From: Butyrivibrio sp.
GTDB lineage: Bacteria; Bacillota_A; Clostridia; Lachnospirales; Lachnospiraceae
Length of the DNA: 25,642 bases
NCBI RefSeq assembly: GCF_024699075.1
Contig: NZ_JAILQF010000234.1
Span: forward strand, 1-25,642
Direction: 5' to 3'
A program made the translations under genes and the position numbers. The number at the start of each line of letters is the position of its first letter. Position 1 is the stretch's first letter. Below, one piece after another: positions 17,644 through 24,646 of this stretch. Under the pieces are notes generated by a model that worked only from the letters and a program-made list of their open reading frames with translations, was not told where the DNA came from and did not search any database.

Positions 17644-18555
17644 ATGGGGACTTTGAACTTAATTGATATTATCAATTCTGCAAAATTGCAACTAAATGAT
17701 GTGGTTGCAATTCGTCATGCATTTAATAAAAAAGAAAACCGTGACGTGTGGGATAAATATGATCGTAGTAACTTTGAAGAATATCAGAGCATACAGCCAA
17801 CGGTGGATTTTTTTAAGAATAAAAAGTATGTGTTGTCTTTTATCGCTGATGGCAAGAATTACGCAAGATTTGTTGGTTGCTATGAGATTGTTAGTTGCTG
17901 TGATGCAAGTAAAGTAAACAAGAAGGCTGACTTTCCACATCAAGATTTTTATGATCGTCCTGGACATATTTATTTCAAAATGGTTTTATCAGATTATATG
18001 AGAGATTTGATTGATAGACTTGTGATAGATTGGCCAGGAGCAATTAGTTATGTTCAGTATTCTAGAGATGCGTTAGAAAAGAAGTTGGTTGTTTCTATTC
18101 ATCCGGATAGTAAGCATGTTTTCCCAGGCTATTATCGTGTGGCTTGGGACTTTAGAACAATGCAGGAATATGTGACAAATGAGGATCAATATGAGGAAAT
18201 AGCAAATGCGCTTAAAGAGGTTTATGCAATTTATCTTGTTGTTGATTCAAAAACTGGAAAATACTATGTTGGTTCTGCTTCCGGAAAAGATGGCTTATTT
18301 GGTAGATGGAAGACCTATGCTACGACTAATGGCAAGGGCGGAGGTACTAAAGAAGACTTAGAAGGGAATGTAGGTGTCGTGGAATACTTACAAGAGAATC
18401 CAAAGGCATATCTTGATTTCCAATATAGTATTCTTGAGGTTGTCCATAAGACCGGTGATAAGGCTAAAGATAAAGAGGCTACATTGGATGCTGAAAAGGT
18501 GTGGAAGCAAAAGCTTTGCACATTAAATACAACGTGGGGACTTAATAGAAACTAA
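17644..18555 (+). CDS. GIY-YIG nuclease-domain protein
   Basis: A 303-residue protein with a C-terminal GIY-YIG domain (about 195-300): YAIYLVVDSKTGKYYVGSAS, then GRWKTYATT with the expected Arg, then GNVGVVEYL. The late Glu (AEKVWKQKL) would be the metal ligand. The N-terminal 190 residues form a separate domain of a type often joined to this nuclease, perhaps for target recognition. I do not know its name. GAAGGAAGAAGAG precedes the ATG. It follows the AlbA_2 gene by 42 bases, and the next small gene starts 36 bases downstream. GIY-YIG nucleases cut DNA one strand at a time; the role here is inferred from position behind DISARM. Confidence 0.85.
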   Translation: MGTLNLIDIINSAKLQLNDVVAIRHAFNKKENRDVWDKYDRSNFEEYQSIQPTVDFFKNKKYVLSFIADGKNYARFVGCYEIVSCCDASKVNKKADFPHQDFYDRPGHIYFKMVLSDYMRDLIDRLVIDWPGAISYVQYSRDALEKKLVVSIHPDSKHVFPGYYRVAWDFRTMQEYVTNEDQYEEIANALKEVYAIYLVVDSKTGKYYVGSASGKDGLFGRWKTYATTNGKGGGTKEDLEGNVGVVEYLQENPKAYLDFQYSILEVVHKTGDKAKDKEATLDAEKVWKQKLCTLNTTWGLNRN

Positions 18556-18591
18556 CAGCATTGATGAATTGTTAGAAAGAGAGATATTAAC

Positions 18592-18804
18592 TTGAAGTAC
18601 ATTGTAAAGAGAATTCAAGCGGCGGACTTTGGCTGTGAGGAACGTCCCGAGGATTATCAGTTGCAAGTCCTGCTTCGACTTCGTGATGAAGCAGGGCAGG
18701 AGATTGATATGGAAGTTGCAGATGCAGATTTGTTAGCCGAGGATATTAATGAAGGGGATTGGGTTTATTTCGATAAGGATAATAAGATTTTTAAGGAAGA
18801 GTAG
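18592..18804 (+). CDS. 70-residue acidic small protein (TTG start)
   Basis: A 70-residue protein beginning at TTG 18592 with a GAAAGAGAG ribosome-binding region upstream; there is no ATG in frame near the start. It is strongly acidic: about 20 Asp/Glu against 9 Lys/Arg, with acids spread along the chain. The end (EGDWVYFDKDNKIFKEE) looks like the last beta strands of a small OB- or SH3-like barrel. I do not recognise a family. It lies between two nuclease genes (GIY-YIG and HNH) with short gaps. A nuclease partner or DNA-mimic inhibitor is conceivable from charge and position, but this is only a guess. Confidence 0.65.
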   Translation: MKYIVKRIQAADFGCEERPEDYQLQVLLRLRDEAGQEIDMEVADADLLAEDINEGDWVYFDKDNKIFKEE

Positions 18805-18824
18805 AGGATTGCAGGAATATTACA

Positions 18825-19391
18825 ATGAAAAATGTATTTAGAATGCCTACACCAGTCAAGATTGTTGGGCGAACGTCAAGTATTACAAATGCATTTATAA
18901 ACGGAATCATTCCGGTTATAGAGCCATCAGATGAAGAAATTAATGAAGCTTTAAAAACTCTTGGAATGACAAGGGAGACCATTTGTTGTGCCTATTGTGG
19001 TGACAGTTATACAGAGTGGGATCACTTTCATCCGCTTATCAAGAATAAAAAGCATACTGGTTATATTTCTGAAATTCATAATTTGGTTCCGGCTTGTGGC
19101 AAGTGCAATCAAAGCAAGGGCAATCGAGATTGGGAGGAATGGATAAACAGTGATGCTCGATTATCACCAAAAACTCGCGGGATTAATGATTTAGAACAAA
19201 GAATAGAACGTTTACATCTGTATGAAAAGAAGTATAAACCGCGGTTAATTAACGTCGAAGAAATCGTTGGTTTTGAACTTTGGGAACAGCATAAGAGTAA
19301 TTACGAAAAACTAATTGCTTTGATGAAGGAATGCCAGGAAACCTCGGATATAATTAAGCAGATGATTTATAATGCTACAAAGGAAGAGTGA
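18825..19391 (+). CDS. HNH endonuclease-domain protein
   Basis: A 188-residue protein with a Cys-supported HNH nuclease core at about 53-105: CAYCG (Cys55, Cys58), EWDHFHPL (Asp66, His67), then NLVPACGKCNQSKGN (Asn86, Cys91, Cys94, Asn100). The D-H, N and second Cys pair fit a complete beta-beta-alpha metal site, so it should be active. A short N-terminal extension and a helical C-terminal region (115-188) may bind DNA or a partner. CAGGAA lies 8 bases before the ATG. It is separated from the macro-domain gene by only two bases. HNH proteins are frequent nuclease parts of restriction and other defence systems; its target here is not known. Confidence 0.87.
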   Translation: MKNVFRMPTPVKIVGRTSSITNAFINGIIPVIEPSDEEINEALKTLGMTRETICCAYCGDSYTEWDHFHPLIKNKKHTGYISEIHNLVPACGKCNQSKGNRDWEEWINSDARLSPKTRGINDLEQRIERLHLYEKKYKPRLINVEEIVGFELWEQHKSNYEKLIALMKECQETSDIIKQMIYNATKEE

Positions 19392-19393
19392 TT

Positions 19394-20497
19394 ATGCCAT
19401 TTCAAATAATCAGAAATGATATTACAAAAGTAAAAGCAGATGCCATAGTGAATACTGCTAATCCAAATGTGAAAGTTGGTGATGGCGTAGACTCTGCCAT
19501 ATATAAAGCTGCAGGTTACGAGCAGTTACTTGAGGCTCGCAAGAAAATAGGTCAGCTATTACCAGGCGAAGTTGCTATTACAGATGCTTTTGATCTTAAA
19601 GCAAAGTACATTATTCATGTTAGTGGCCCTTGGTGGATTAATGGCGAGAAGGATGAACCGGAAATCTTGCGAAAATGCTATGACAAGGCTCTAAATCTTG
19701 CTTATGAGAAGAAATGTAAGTCTATAGCTTTTCCATTGTTATCCACTGGTTCCTATGGGTTCCCTAAAAAAATAGGAATACAAATTGCGGTTGATTCATT
19801 TACAGAATTCTTAGAAGACCATGATATGGAAATCATGCTTGTTGTCTTTGGAAGTGATTCTGTAAGTGTATCTGGAGAATTAGTCGGAGACGTTTCTAGC
19901 TATATTGATGATGGTTACGTTGAGACAGCTTTTAAGGAAGAGTATAGGCATCTAAGACCGAGTGAGCCTTCTTCTCGTGTTGGTTCCTTTATAGGGAATA
20001 TTATACGGACAAATCGAATAGAATCTGCAGATGCTTTAACATTTGAAGATGCAGCTGATTATCACCTGGATGAAGAGGAGTGTTCTGCTGAGATTGCTGA
20101 ATACATCGGAGCAGTTCCACAAAAAAAAGAGTCATTGGATGATGCGTTAAAAGAAATATACACTGATTCGTTTGAAAAACAGCTCCAGAAACTAATTAAT
20201 AAAAAGGGACTAAAAAATTCTGAGATATATGCTTCAGCGAATATATCTAAACAGTATTTTTCAAAACTTCTAAAGGGGCAAGTAAAACCATCTAAGGAAA
20301 AGATGCTGGCACTAGCTGTCGGATTGAGATTGAATCTTGATGAGACAATTGATTTTCTAAAGATTGCTGGGTATGCACTTTCTCCAATATCACAAACCGA
20401 TGTGATAGTCGAATATTTCATTAAGCATGAGGATTATAATGTATTAAAAATAGATATCGTTTTATTTGATTATGGTCTGGATCCATTGTCAAAATAA
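19394..20497 (+). CDS. Macro domain fused to helix-turn-helix domain
   Basis: A 367-residue protein with an N-terminal macro domain (about 1-165): FQIIRNDITKVKADAIVNTA, then NPNVKVGDGVDSAIYKAAG, and the phosphate-binding LLSTGSYGFPK. These match ADP-ribose-binding macro domains, which can remove ADP-ribose from proteins or DNA. An acidic linker follows. The C-terminal part (about 255-335) has an Xre-like HTH: NSEIYASANISKQYFSKLLK, then GQVKPSKEKMLALAVGLRLN. The frame also holds GTG 19388, but I choose ATG 19394 because GGAAGAG lies just upstream at a normal distance. It is the last gene before a clear terminator, so it closes the DISARM-containing unit. It could act as an ADP-ribose-sensing regulator. 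No DarT-like toxin is adjacent, so a DarTG pair is not supported. Confidence 0.85.
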   Translation: MPFQIIRNDITKVKADAIVNTANPNVKVGDGVDSAIYKAAGYEQLLEARKKIGQLLPGEVAITDAFDLKAKYIIHVSGPWWINGEKDEPEILRKCYDKALNLAYEKKCKSIAFPLLSTGSYGFPKKIGIQIAVDSFTEFLEDHDMEIMLVVFGSDSVSVSGELVGDVSSYIDDGYVETAFKEEYRHLRPSEPSSRVGSFIGNIIRTNRIESADALTFEDAADYHLDEEECSAEIAEYIGAVPQKKESLDDALKEIYTDSFEKQLQKLINKKGLKNSEIYASANISKQYFSKLLKGQVKPSKEKMLALAVGLRLNLDETIDFLKIAGYALSPISQTDVIVEYFIKHEDYNVLKIDIVLFDYGLDPLSK

Positions 20498-20505
20498 GGA
20501 TTTTC

Positions 20506-20533
20506 AAAGGTCGCCTTCGGGTTGACCTTTTTT
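20506..20533 (+). terminator. Rho-independent terminator closing the DISARM unit
   Basis: AAAGGTCGCC (20506-20515) and GGTTGACCTTT (20520-20530) form a stem with one bulged base, capped by a TTCG loop (UUCG in RNA, a very stable tetraloop), and run into a six-T tract (20528-20533). It begins 9 bases after the macro/HTH stop codon. It is the first terminator I can find after the one at 1861. Confidence 0.88.
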
Positions 20534-20544
20534 CTTTTGCCTAT

Positions 20545-20557
20545 TGGTATTATTTAA
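20545..20557 (+). promoter_or_regulatory. Extended -10 promoter-like element before the VWA gene
   Basis: TGG followed by TATTAT (20548-20553) and TTAA. The TGNTATTATTTAA string also occurs at 674 and 24581. It lies between the terminator and the VWA gene, where a new promoter is expected. A TTGACC at 20522-20527 is 20 bases away, too far for a classic -35. Confidence 0.45.
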
Positions 20558-20572
20558 TCATCAAATAACAAA

Positions 20573-20592
20573 TGCCTCGCTGCAGAGAGGCA
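20573..20592 (+). promoter_or_regulatory. Leader hairpin before the VWA gene
   Basis: TGCCTC (20573-20578) and GAGGCA (20587-20592) form a 6-bp stem with an 8-base loop in the probable 5' leader of the VWA gene, 25 bases before its ATG. No T-run follows, so it is not a terminator. It may stabilise the message or hold back ribosome access. Confidence 0.3.
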
Positions 20593-20617
20593 AATAAATG
20601 CCAGGAAGTAAATTATT

Positions 20618-21304
20618 ATGAGTAAAGGATATACTGAGATTATTTATATTTTGGATAGATCTGGTTCAATGGGAGGTCTTGAGTCTGACACAATCGGTGG
20701 TTTTAATTCAATGATGGAGCAGCAGAAGAAAATTGGAGAAAAGGCAGTTGTTTCAACGGTTCTATTTGATGATGTGTGCGAAGTGATTCACGATAGAGTT
20801 CCTATTGAAAAGATTGAGAATATGACTGACAAGCAGTATTACGTTAGAGGTTGCACAGCGCTTCTTGATGCAGTAGGTGGCGCGATTCATCATATCGGTA
20901 ACGTTCATAAGTATGCTAGAAAAGAGGACAGACCAGAGAAGACTATAGTAGTTATCACTACAGATGGTATGGAGAACGCAAGCTGTAAGTATTCCAGAGA
21001 TAAGATTGAGAAGATGGTTAAGCGCCAACAAAAAAAATACGGCTGGGAGTTTATCTTTATCGGTGCTAACATCGATGCCTATGCTGAGGCTCAGAAGTAC
21101 GGAATCCGCAAGGACAGAGCAGTGAATTACGTTTGTGATGATATCGGTACAGCTAATCTTTATGCAGGTGTTTCCAAAGCAGTTTGCTCAGTAATGATGG
21201 CAGAGAGTTTGTGCGAGGTAGATGGGTGCCTTGATGATAGTGCTTGGGATAAGGAAATTAACGCTGATTATCAGAAGCGCGGAAAAAAGCAAGGGAGGAG
21301 ATAA
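20618..21304 (+). CDS. von Willebrand factor A (VWA) domain protein
   Basis: A 228-residue protein that is almost entirely a VWA domain. The metal-ion-dependent adhesion site is complete: DRSGS (Asp13, Ser15, Ser17) near the N-terminus, the Thr in GCTALLDAVG around residue 81, and TTDGMEN as the third metal-binding loop. It has no signal peptide or membrane segment, so it is intracellular, like TerY-type VWA proteins. A basic tail (KRGKKQGRR) ends it. AGGAAG precedes the ATG, and the gene follows a terminator, a promoter-like element and a leader hairpin. It is 5 bases from the ADP-ribosylglycohydrolase gene. Such VWA proteins usually act as metal-dependent scaffolds for partner proteins; the partner here is probably the next gene product. 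Confidence 0.85.
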   Translation: MSKGYTEIIYILDRSGSMGGLESDTIGGFNSMMEQQKKIGEKAVVSTVLFDDVCEVIHDRVPIEKIENMTDKQYYVRGCTALLDAVGGAIHHIGNVHKYARKEDRPEKTIVVITTDGMENASCKYSRDKIEKMVKRQQKKYGWEFIFIGANIDAYAEAQKYGIRKDRAVNYVCDDIGTANLYAGVSKAVCSVMMAESLCEVDGCLDDSAWDKEINADYQKRGKKQGRR

Positions 21305-21309
21305 CTATT

Positions 21310-22095
21310 ATGGCAATAAAAGGAGCAGTATTAGGAGATATTCTTGGTTCACAATATGAATTCCATCGACCAAAGAATCTTGATTGGAAAAATATACCAT
21401 TACTGACAAATGGAAAAGCAAAGTTTACTGATGATTCAGTTATGATGCTTGCAATCAAAAAAGCAATCATTGAGGATGCTGACTTAGTAGATACAATGGT
21501 AAGCGTAGGTAGACAATATCCATATTGTGGTTATGGTGGAAAGTTTTTCCTTTGGATAAATGGAAATAGACATAAGCCTTATAATAGCTGGGGAAATGGC
21601 TCGGCAATGAGAGTTGCCTTTGTAGGCGATTATTATGAGGACTATGACGAGATGCAGCGCATGGCAGAGGCTACAGCTGTAGTTTCTCACAATCATCCTG
21701 AAGGAATAAAGGGTGCGGTAGTTACTGCAACTTGCATTTGGATGGCAAAGCACGGCAAGACCAAGCAGGAAATTTACGATTATGTGCTGGAGGAATATCC
21801 AGTTAATGAGTACGAGTATAGCATTGGTTATAGCTTGGGTGAAATTCGTCCTCGCTATAAGTGGAATGAGAGTTGTCAAGGTTCTGTTCCTGCAGCTATG
21901 AGATGCTTCTATGAAAGCACGGATTATGAGAGCTTCATGAGAAATATCTATAGCTTGGAATGTGATTCAGACACCTTTGGAGCTATCGCTGGTGGTGTAG
22001 CTGAGGAGTATTATCATGGATTTGGAGATGTAGATGCTGATGGGATTTTAAGGAAACAGCTGGATGATTTTTTATGGGATATACTGAAATCATAA
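21310..22095 (+). CDS. ADP-ribosylglycohydrolase family protein
   Basis: A 261-residue enzyme of the ADP-ribosyl-glycohydrolase (DraG/ARH) family, which removes ADP-ribose from modified proteins or other ADP-ribosylated molecules. It shows GAVLGDILGSQYE (5-17), the metal-binding FTDDSVM (39-45), GNGSAMR, SHNHPEGIKGA and the C-terminal metal site DSDTFGAIAGG (from Asp219), so both metal-binding halves are present. AGGGAGGAG lies before the ATG. It forms a tight pair with the VWA gene. With the macro/HTH gene upstream, this makes two ADP-ribose-handling proteins within 3 kb. I see no ADP-ribosyltransferase in the window. Confidence 0.9.
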   Translation: MAIKGAVLGDILGSQYEFHRPKNLDWKNIPLLTNGKAKFTDDSVMMLAIKKAIIEDADLVDTMVSVGRQYPYCGYGGKFFLWINGNRHKPYNSWGNGSAMRVAFVGDYYEDYDEMQRMAEATAVVSHNHPEGIKGAVVTATCIWMAKHGKTKQEIYDYVLEEYPVNEYEYSIGYSLGEIRPRYKWNESCQGSVPAAMRCFYESTDYESFMRNIYSLECDSDTFGAIAGGVAEEYYHGFGDVDADGILRKQLDDFLWDILKS

Positions 22096-22104
22096 ATCGT
22101 GTTC

Positions 22105-22113
22105 TGATATAAT
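22105..22113 (+). promoter_or_regulatory. Extended -10 promoter before the hydrophobic-tail gene
   Basis: TGA followed by a perfect TATAAT (22108-22113) lies between the glycohydrolase stop (22095) and the next ATG (22151). CTGAAA about 18 bases upstream is a weak -35. With no terminator between 22095 and this site, it may add to read-through from the VWA operon. Confidence 0.55.
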
Positions 22114-22150
22114 TGATGTATCGTAGAAAGAATATTCTTGTGAGGTTGAT

Positions 22151-24211
22151 ATGAATAAATTACAGTTGCTGCAAGAAGTGGATAAATCGCTGGATATTAA
22201 ATATGAAATCCAAGTTTCATCAAAGGAATTGGTGGGTGAAATTGGAACATCAGAAATTGTTTATTCTGAATATATTCCAAATGAACTTGTTGAAGACAAT
22301 ATTGCAGCAGAGTTCGAACCTACATTATCCAATGCAGATAAGCTTGATTATGAGCTTGCAGCAGCATGTGGCCTATTGACTGGTGCGTTAAGTGTGCTTT
22401 GGGGCAAGAAATTTTCGTTGGATGAAGCTCATAAGTGGGGGAATGAAAAAGCGGATAGTCTTGTAAAAGCTTTTGCAAAAAGTCAAGGATACAAGAAAGA
22501 CGATTTAGAGGGGGCTATTGAGTTCCTTGAAAGAAAGTTTCCTATGGCTGGTGATGCTCTTACTAATGAGTTTGGTGGTGGGAAGCAACATCATTTACGA
22601 GACTTTTCTCATCATCCAACAATTCTAGGACTCGTTTGTTCTATTGGCATGCAGTTTACCGGAACAGGATTAGGTACGGATACGCAAGGAAATCTCATTC
22701 ATGTGAAGATTACAAAAGATGGTTTTATTGGTGGAACTTTTTCTGAAAAGATTCTATTTGGAACTATAAATTGGATTGGGCATCTGGTAAGTGATTTTGA
22801 TGGTTCCAGCGAAAGTGTATTAAATGGTACTGGAAGGGGCACAGGTATTCCAGGTCCTTTGCTTGCCACAATCAAAGAATTATCATCTTTGCCAATATTC
22901 AAAAAGAAAAATTCCGACAACATTAATCAGCCTAAGATTTTTTCTGAGTGGGTATCCAAACTGTTTAATGGAACACTTATAAAAGATGAAGCAGGCAATC
23001 CAATTCCGTTTGATCTTCGTACTGAAATGGGAATAGGTCACTATGTAGCAGATCAGGCTAAGCCAGTAATAATAAATGAATGCTTGGTTCGTGCTTGCTA
23101 TATGGTAAGAAGGTTTATAGATGAGGTTAAAGAGAAAGATATTTCATCGCTTAAGGATTTGAATAAACTACAGCCACGTAATTTCATTCCTTTTAATAGT
23201 AGATCTTTAACAAGAATGATTACTGTTTCGAGTGGTACATTTGTTGTAATTAACACATCAGGAACCGCCGTTAAAGCAGCAATAAAATCTAAAGGAAATA
23301 AAGCTGTATTCTGCAAAGAGTTTTTCTTGACCGTCAATTATGTGGGAATCGGAAGGCTTGTATTTGCCTGTGCATCTGATGCTGAGTACATTAAAGACGA
23401 TGTTAAGGCTGCTTATGATAAGTATATGAAGGAAAAGGCTGAATTGGAGAAGAACCGGTTTAAATTTGGCTATAAGTTTTTGACTTTAAATGACAAGCAG
23501 ACACGGCTTTTGTATTCCTTGAAGTCACTTTCTGTTCAGTATGATATTGAACATGAGAAGAATGCCAAGCATAAGCTCATAAAAGAAGAGTGGTATAAAC
23601 GCTGGCAGGTGGCAACAAAGAAGAGCTTTGATATTGATGACGATGATTATTTCATGTCAGAAGAAAAAGCATTTGGTGAAATTTATCTAACTGATGCAGA
23701 AACCGATAATAAGGGATGGTTGTATCTTTTGACCTTGGAATTAGTATTGTTTCAGGCATATTACCCACTGACTGACAACGATAAGGATTTATTTAAAGGA
23801 TTAAAATATTCGAATAAATATCTTTATGATGTGTTTGCCAAAGGTCAAAAAATGATTGAGAAGGTTATGATTGATGATATAGCTAAAACCTATAATAGCT
23901 ATGTATCTAAACTAAAAGAAACAGGTAAAAAAGTTGCAATAGGAGCGGTTGCAACTGTTGGAGCAACGGCATTAACAGGCGGACTTGCTTTGGCATTTGC
24001 ACCTGAAATAGCAGTGGTGCTTGCTGGTGAAGCAGTTGCGGGATTGTCTGGAGCTGCAGCTACAAACGCTGCGTTGGCAACAATAGGCGGTGGAGCTTTG
24101 GCTGCGGGTGGACTTGGAATGGCTGGAGGTACTGCGATTCTTACTGGAGGAGGAGCAATGCTTGGGTTAGCGGGGGCAAGTTCAACGTCTCTTTTTTGCA
24201 GTTATGTCTAA
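22151..24211 (+). CDS. Unknown 686-residue protein with Gly/Ala-rich hydrophobic tail
   Basis: I do not recognise a named family. The first ~590 residues look soluble, with the conserved-looking His cluster KQHHLRDFSHHPTILGLV near residue 147 and a GTGLGTDTQGN loop soon after. The C-terminal ~95 residues (from about 593) are Gly/Ala/Val/Leu-rich with almost no charge (for example ATVGATALTGGLALAFAPEI and GGGALAAGGLGMAGGTAILT), like the helical-hairpin membrane-insertion tails of several bacterial toxins and effectors. There is no N-terminal signal peptide. GTGAGG precedes the ATG. The stop codon overlaps the next gene by 8 bases. A membrane-inserting effector whose tail is held back until triggered is a possible reading, made by analogy only. 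Confidence 0.75.
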   Translation: MNKLQLLQEVDKSLDIKYEIQVSSKELVGEIGTSEIVYSEYIPNELVEDNIAAEFEPTLSNADKLDYELAAACGLLTGALSVLWGKKFSLDEAHKWGNEKADSLVKAFAKSQGYKKDDLEGAIEFLERKFPMAGDALTNEFGGGKQHHLRDFSHHPTILGLVCSIGMQFTGTGLGTDTQGNLIHVKITKDGFIGGTFSEKILFGTINWIGHLVSDFDGSSESVLNGTGRGTGIPGPLLATIKELSSLPIFKKKNSDNINQPKIFSEWVSKLFNGTLIKDEAGNPIPFDLRTEMGIGHYVADQAKPVIINECLVRACYMVRRFIDEVKEKDISSLKDLNKLQPRNFIPFNSRSLTRMITVSSGTFVVINTSGTAVKAAIKSKGNKAVFCKEFFLTVNYVGIGRLVFACASDAEYIKDDVKAAYDKYMKEKAELEKNRFKFGYKFLTLNDKQTRLLYSLKSLSVQYDIEHEKNAKHKLIKEEWYKRWQVATKKSFDIDDDDYFMSEEKAFGEIYLTDAETDNKGWLYLLTLELVLFQAYYPLTDNDKDLFKGLKYSNKYLYDVFAKGQKMIEKVMIDDIAKTYNSYVSKLKETGKKVAIGAVATVGATALTGGLALAFAPEIAVVLAGEAVAGLSGAAATNAALATIGGGALAAGGLGMAGGTAILTGGGAMLGLAGASSTSLFCSYV

Positions 24212-24548
24212 GACCTCAGAAAAATTTACACTTAATGAATGCGCTAAGTTATTAACTTTTAGCAAACTTGTAATTGTAGATAAGTATAAAATGTTGCCAA
24301 TGCTGAATCCAGTTATTGCAGGAGTAGAAAGTTGTGTTTTCCAAATCGAAGCTGAAATTAATAGCCTAGATACGAAGACGAAAGAAGGAAAGCAGTCTAA
24401 AAAGCGTATTGATTCGAGTTTGAAGTACTTAAAGAACTGTATTAGGGAATTAGATGCATTATTAATTCCAAGTAAAAAAATGATGTCAGATAAGGTTGTA
24501 GCAATAGGTGATAGTGTGGCAACGAAGCTAGGTTTACCACAAAAGTAA
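24204..24548 (+). CDS. Hypothetical partner protein, 114 residues
   Basis: A 114-residue, probably all-helical, Lys-rich soluble protein. It begins at ATG 24204 inside the end of the preceding gene and has no ribosome-binding site of its own that I can see, so it is probably translated by coupling. A central stretch (about 45-90) has heptad-like leucine and isoleucine spacing. No motif is recognised. The tight overlap with the hydrophobic-tail gene suggests the two proteins work together, for example as effector and chaperone or immunity partner; this is inference from arrangement. Confidence 0.7.
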   Translation: MSKTSEKFTLNECAKLLTFSKLVIVDKYKMLPMLNPVIAGVESCVFQIEAEINSLDTKTKEGKQSKKRIDSSLKYLKNCIRELDALLIPSKKMMSDKVVAIGDSVATKLGLPQK

Positions 24549-24580
24549 ATTATATTTTGCTGTAAAAGTTATCAAAAATG

Positions 24581-24593
24581 TGGTATTATTTAA
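24581..24593 (+). promoter_or_regulatory. Extended -10 promoter-like element before the nucleotidyltransferase gene
   Basis: TGG followed by TATTAT (24584-24589) and TTAA, the same TGNTATTATTTAA string seen at 674 and 20545. It lies 54 bases before the ATG at 24647. TTGCTG at 24557-24562 is 21 bases away, too far for a standard -35. Confidence 0.45.
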
Positions 24594-24646
24594 CGATTTA
24601 GTGATGATACTAGATGGAAGGCATGGGGAAGTGAAAGGAGTATAAT

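Noticed and set aside
20062..20421. Minus-strand open frame of 119 codons inside the macro/HTH gene
   Set aside because: It is Ser/Phe-rich shadow translation opposite a gene with a clear domain structure, with no ribosome-binding site.
21484..21879. Minus-strand open frame of 131 codons inside the ADP-ribosylglycohydrolase gene
   Set aside because: It lies opposite conserved catalytic motifs and has Leu/Ile/Ser-rich shadow composition.
19394..22095. DarTG-type DNA ADP-ribosylation toxin-antitoxin
   Set aside because: A macro domain is present, but no DarT-like transferase lies beside it. The neighbours are an HNH nuclease and a VWA protein.
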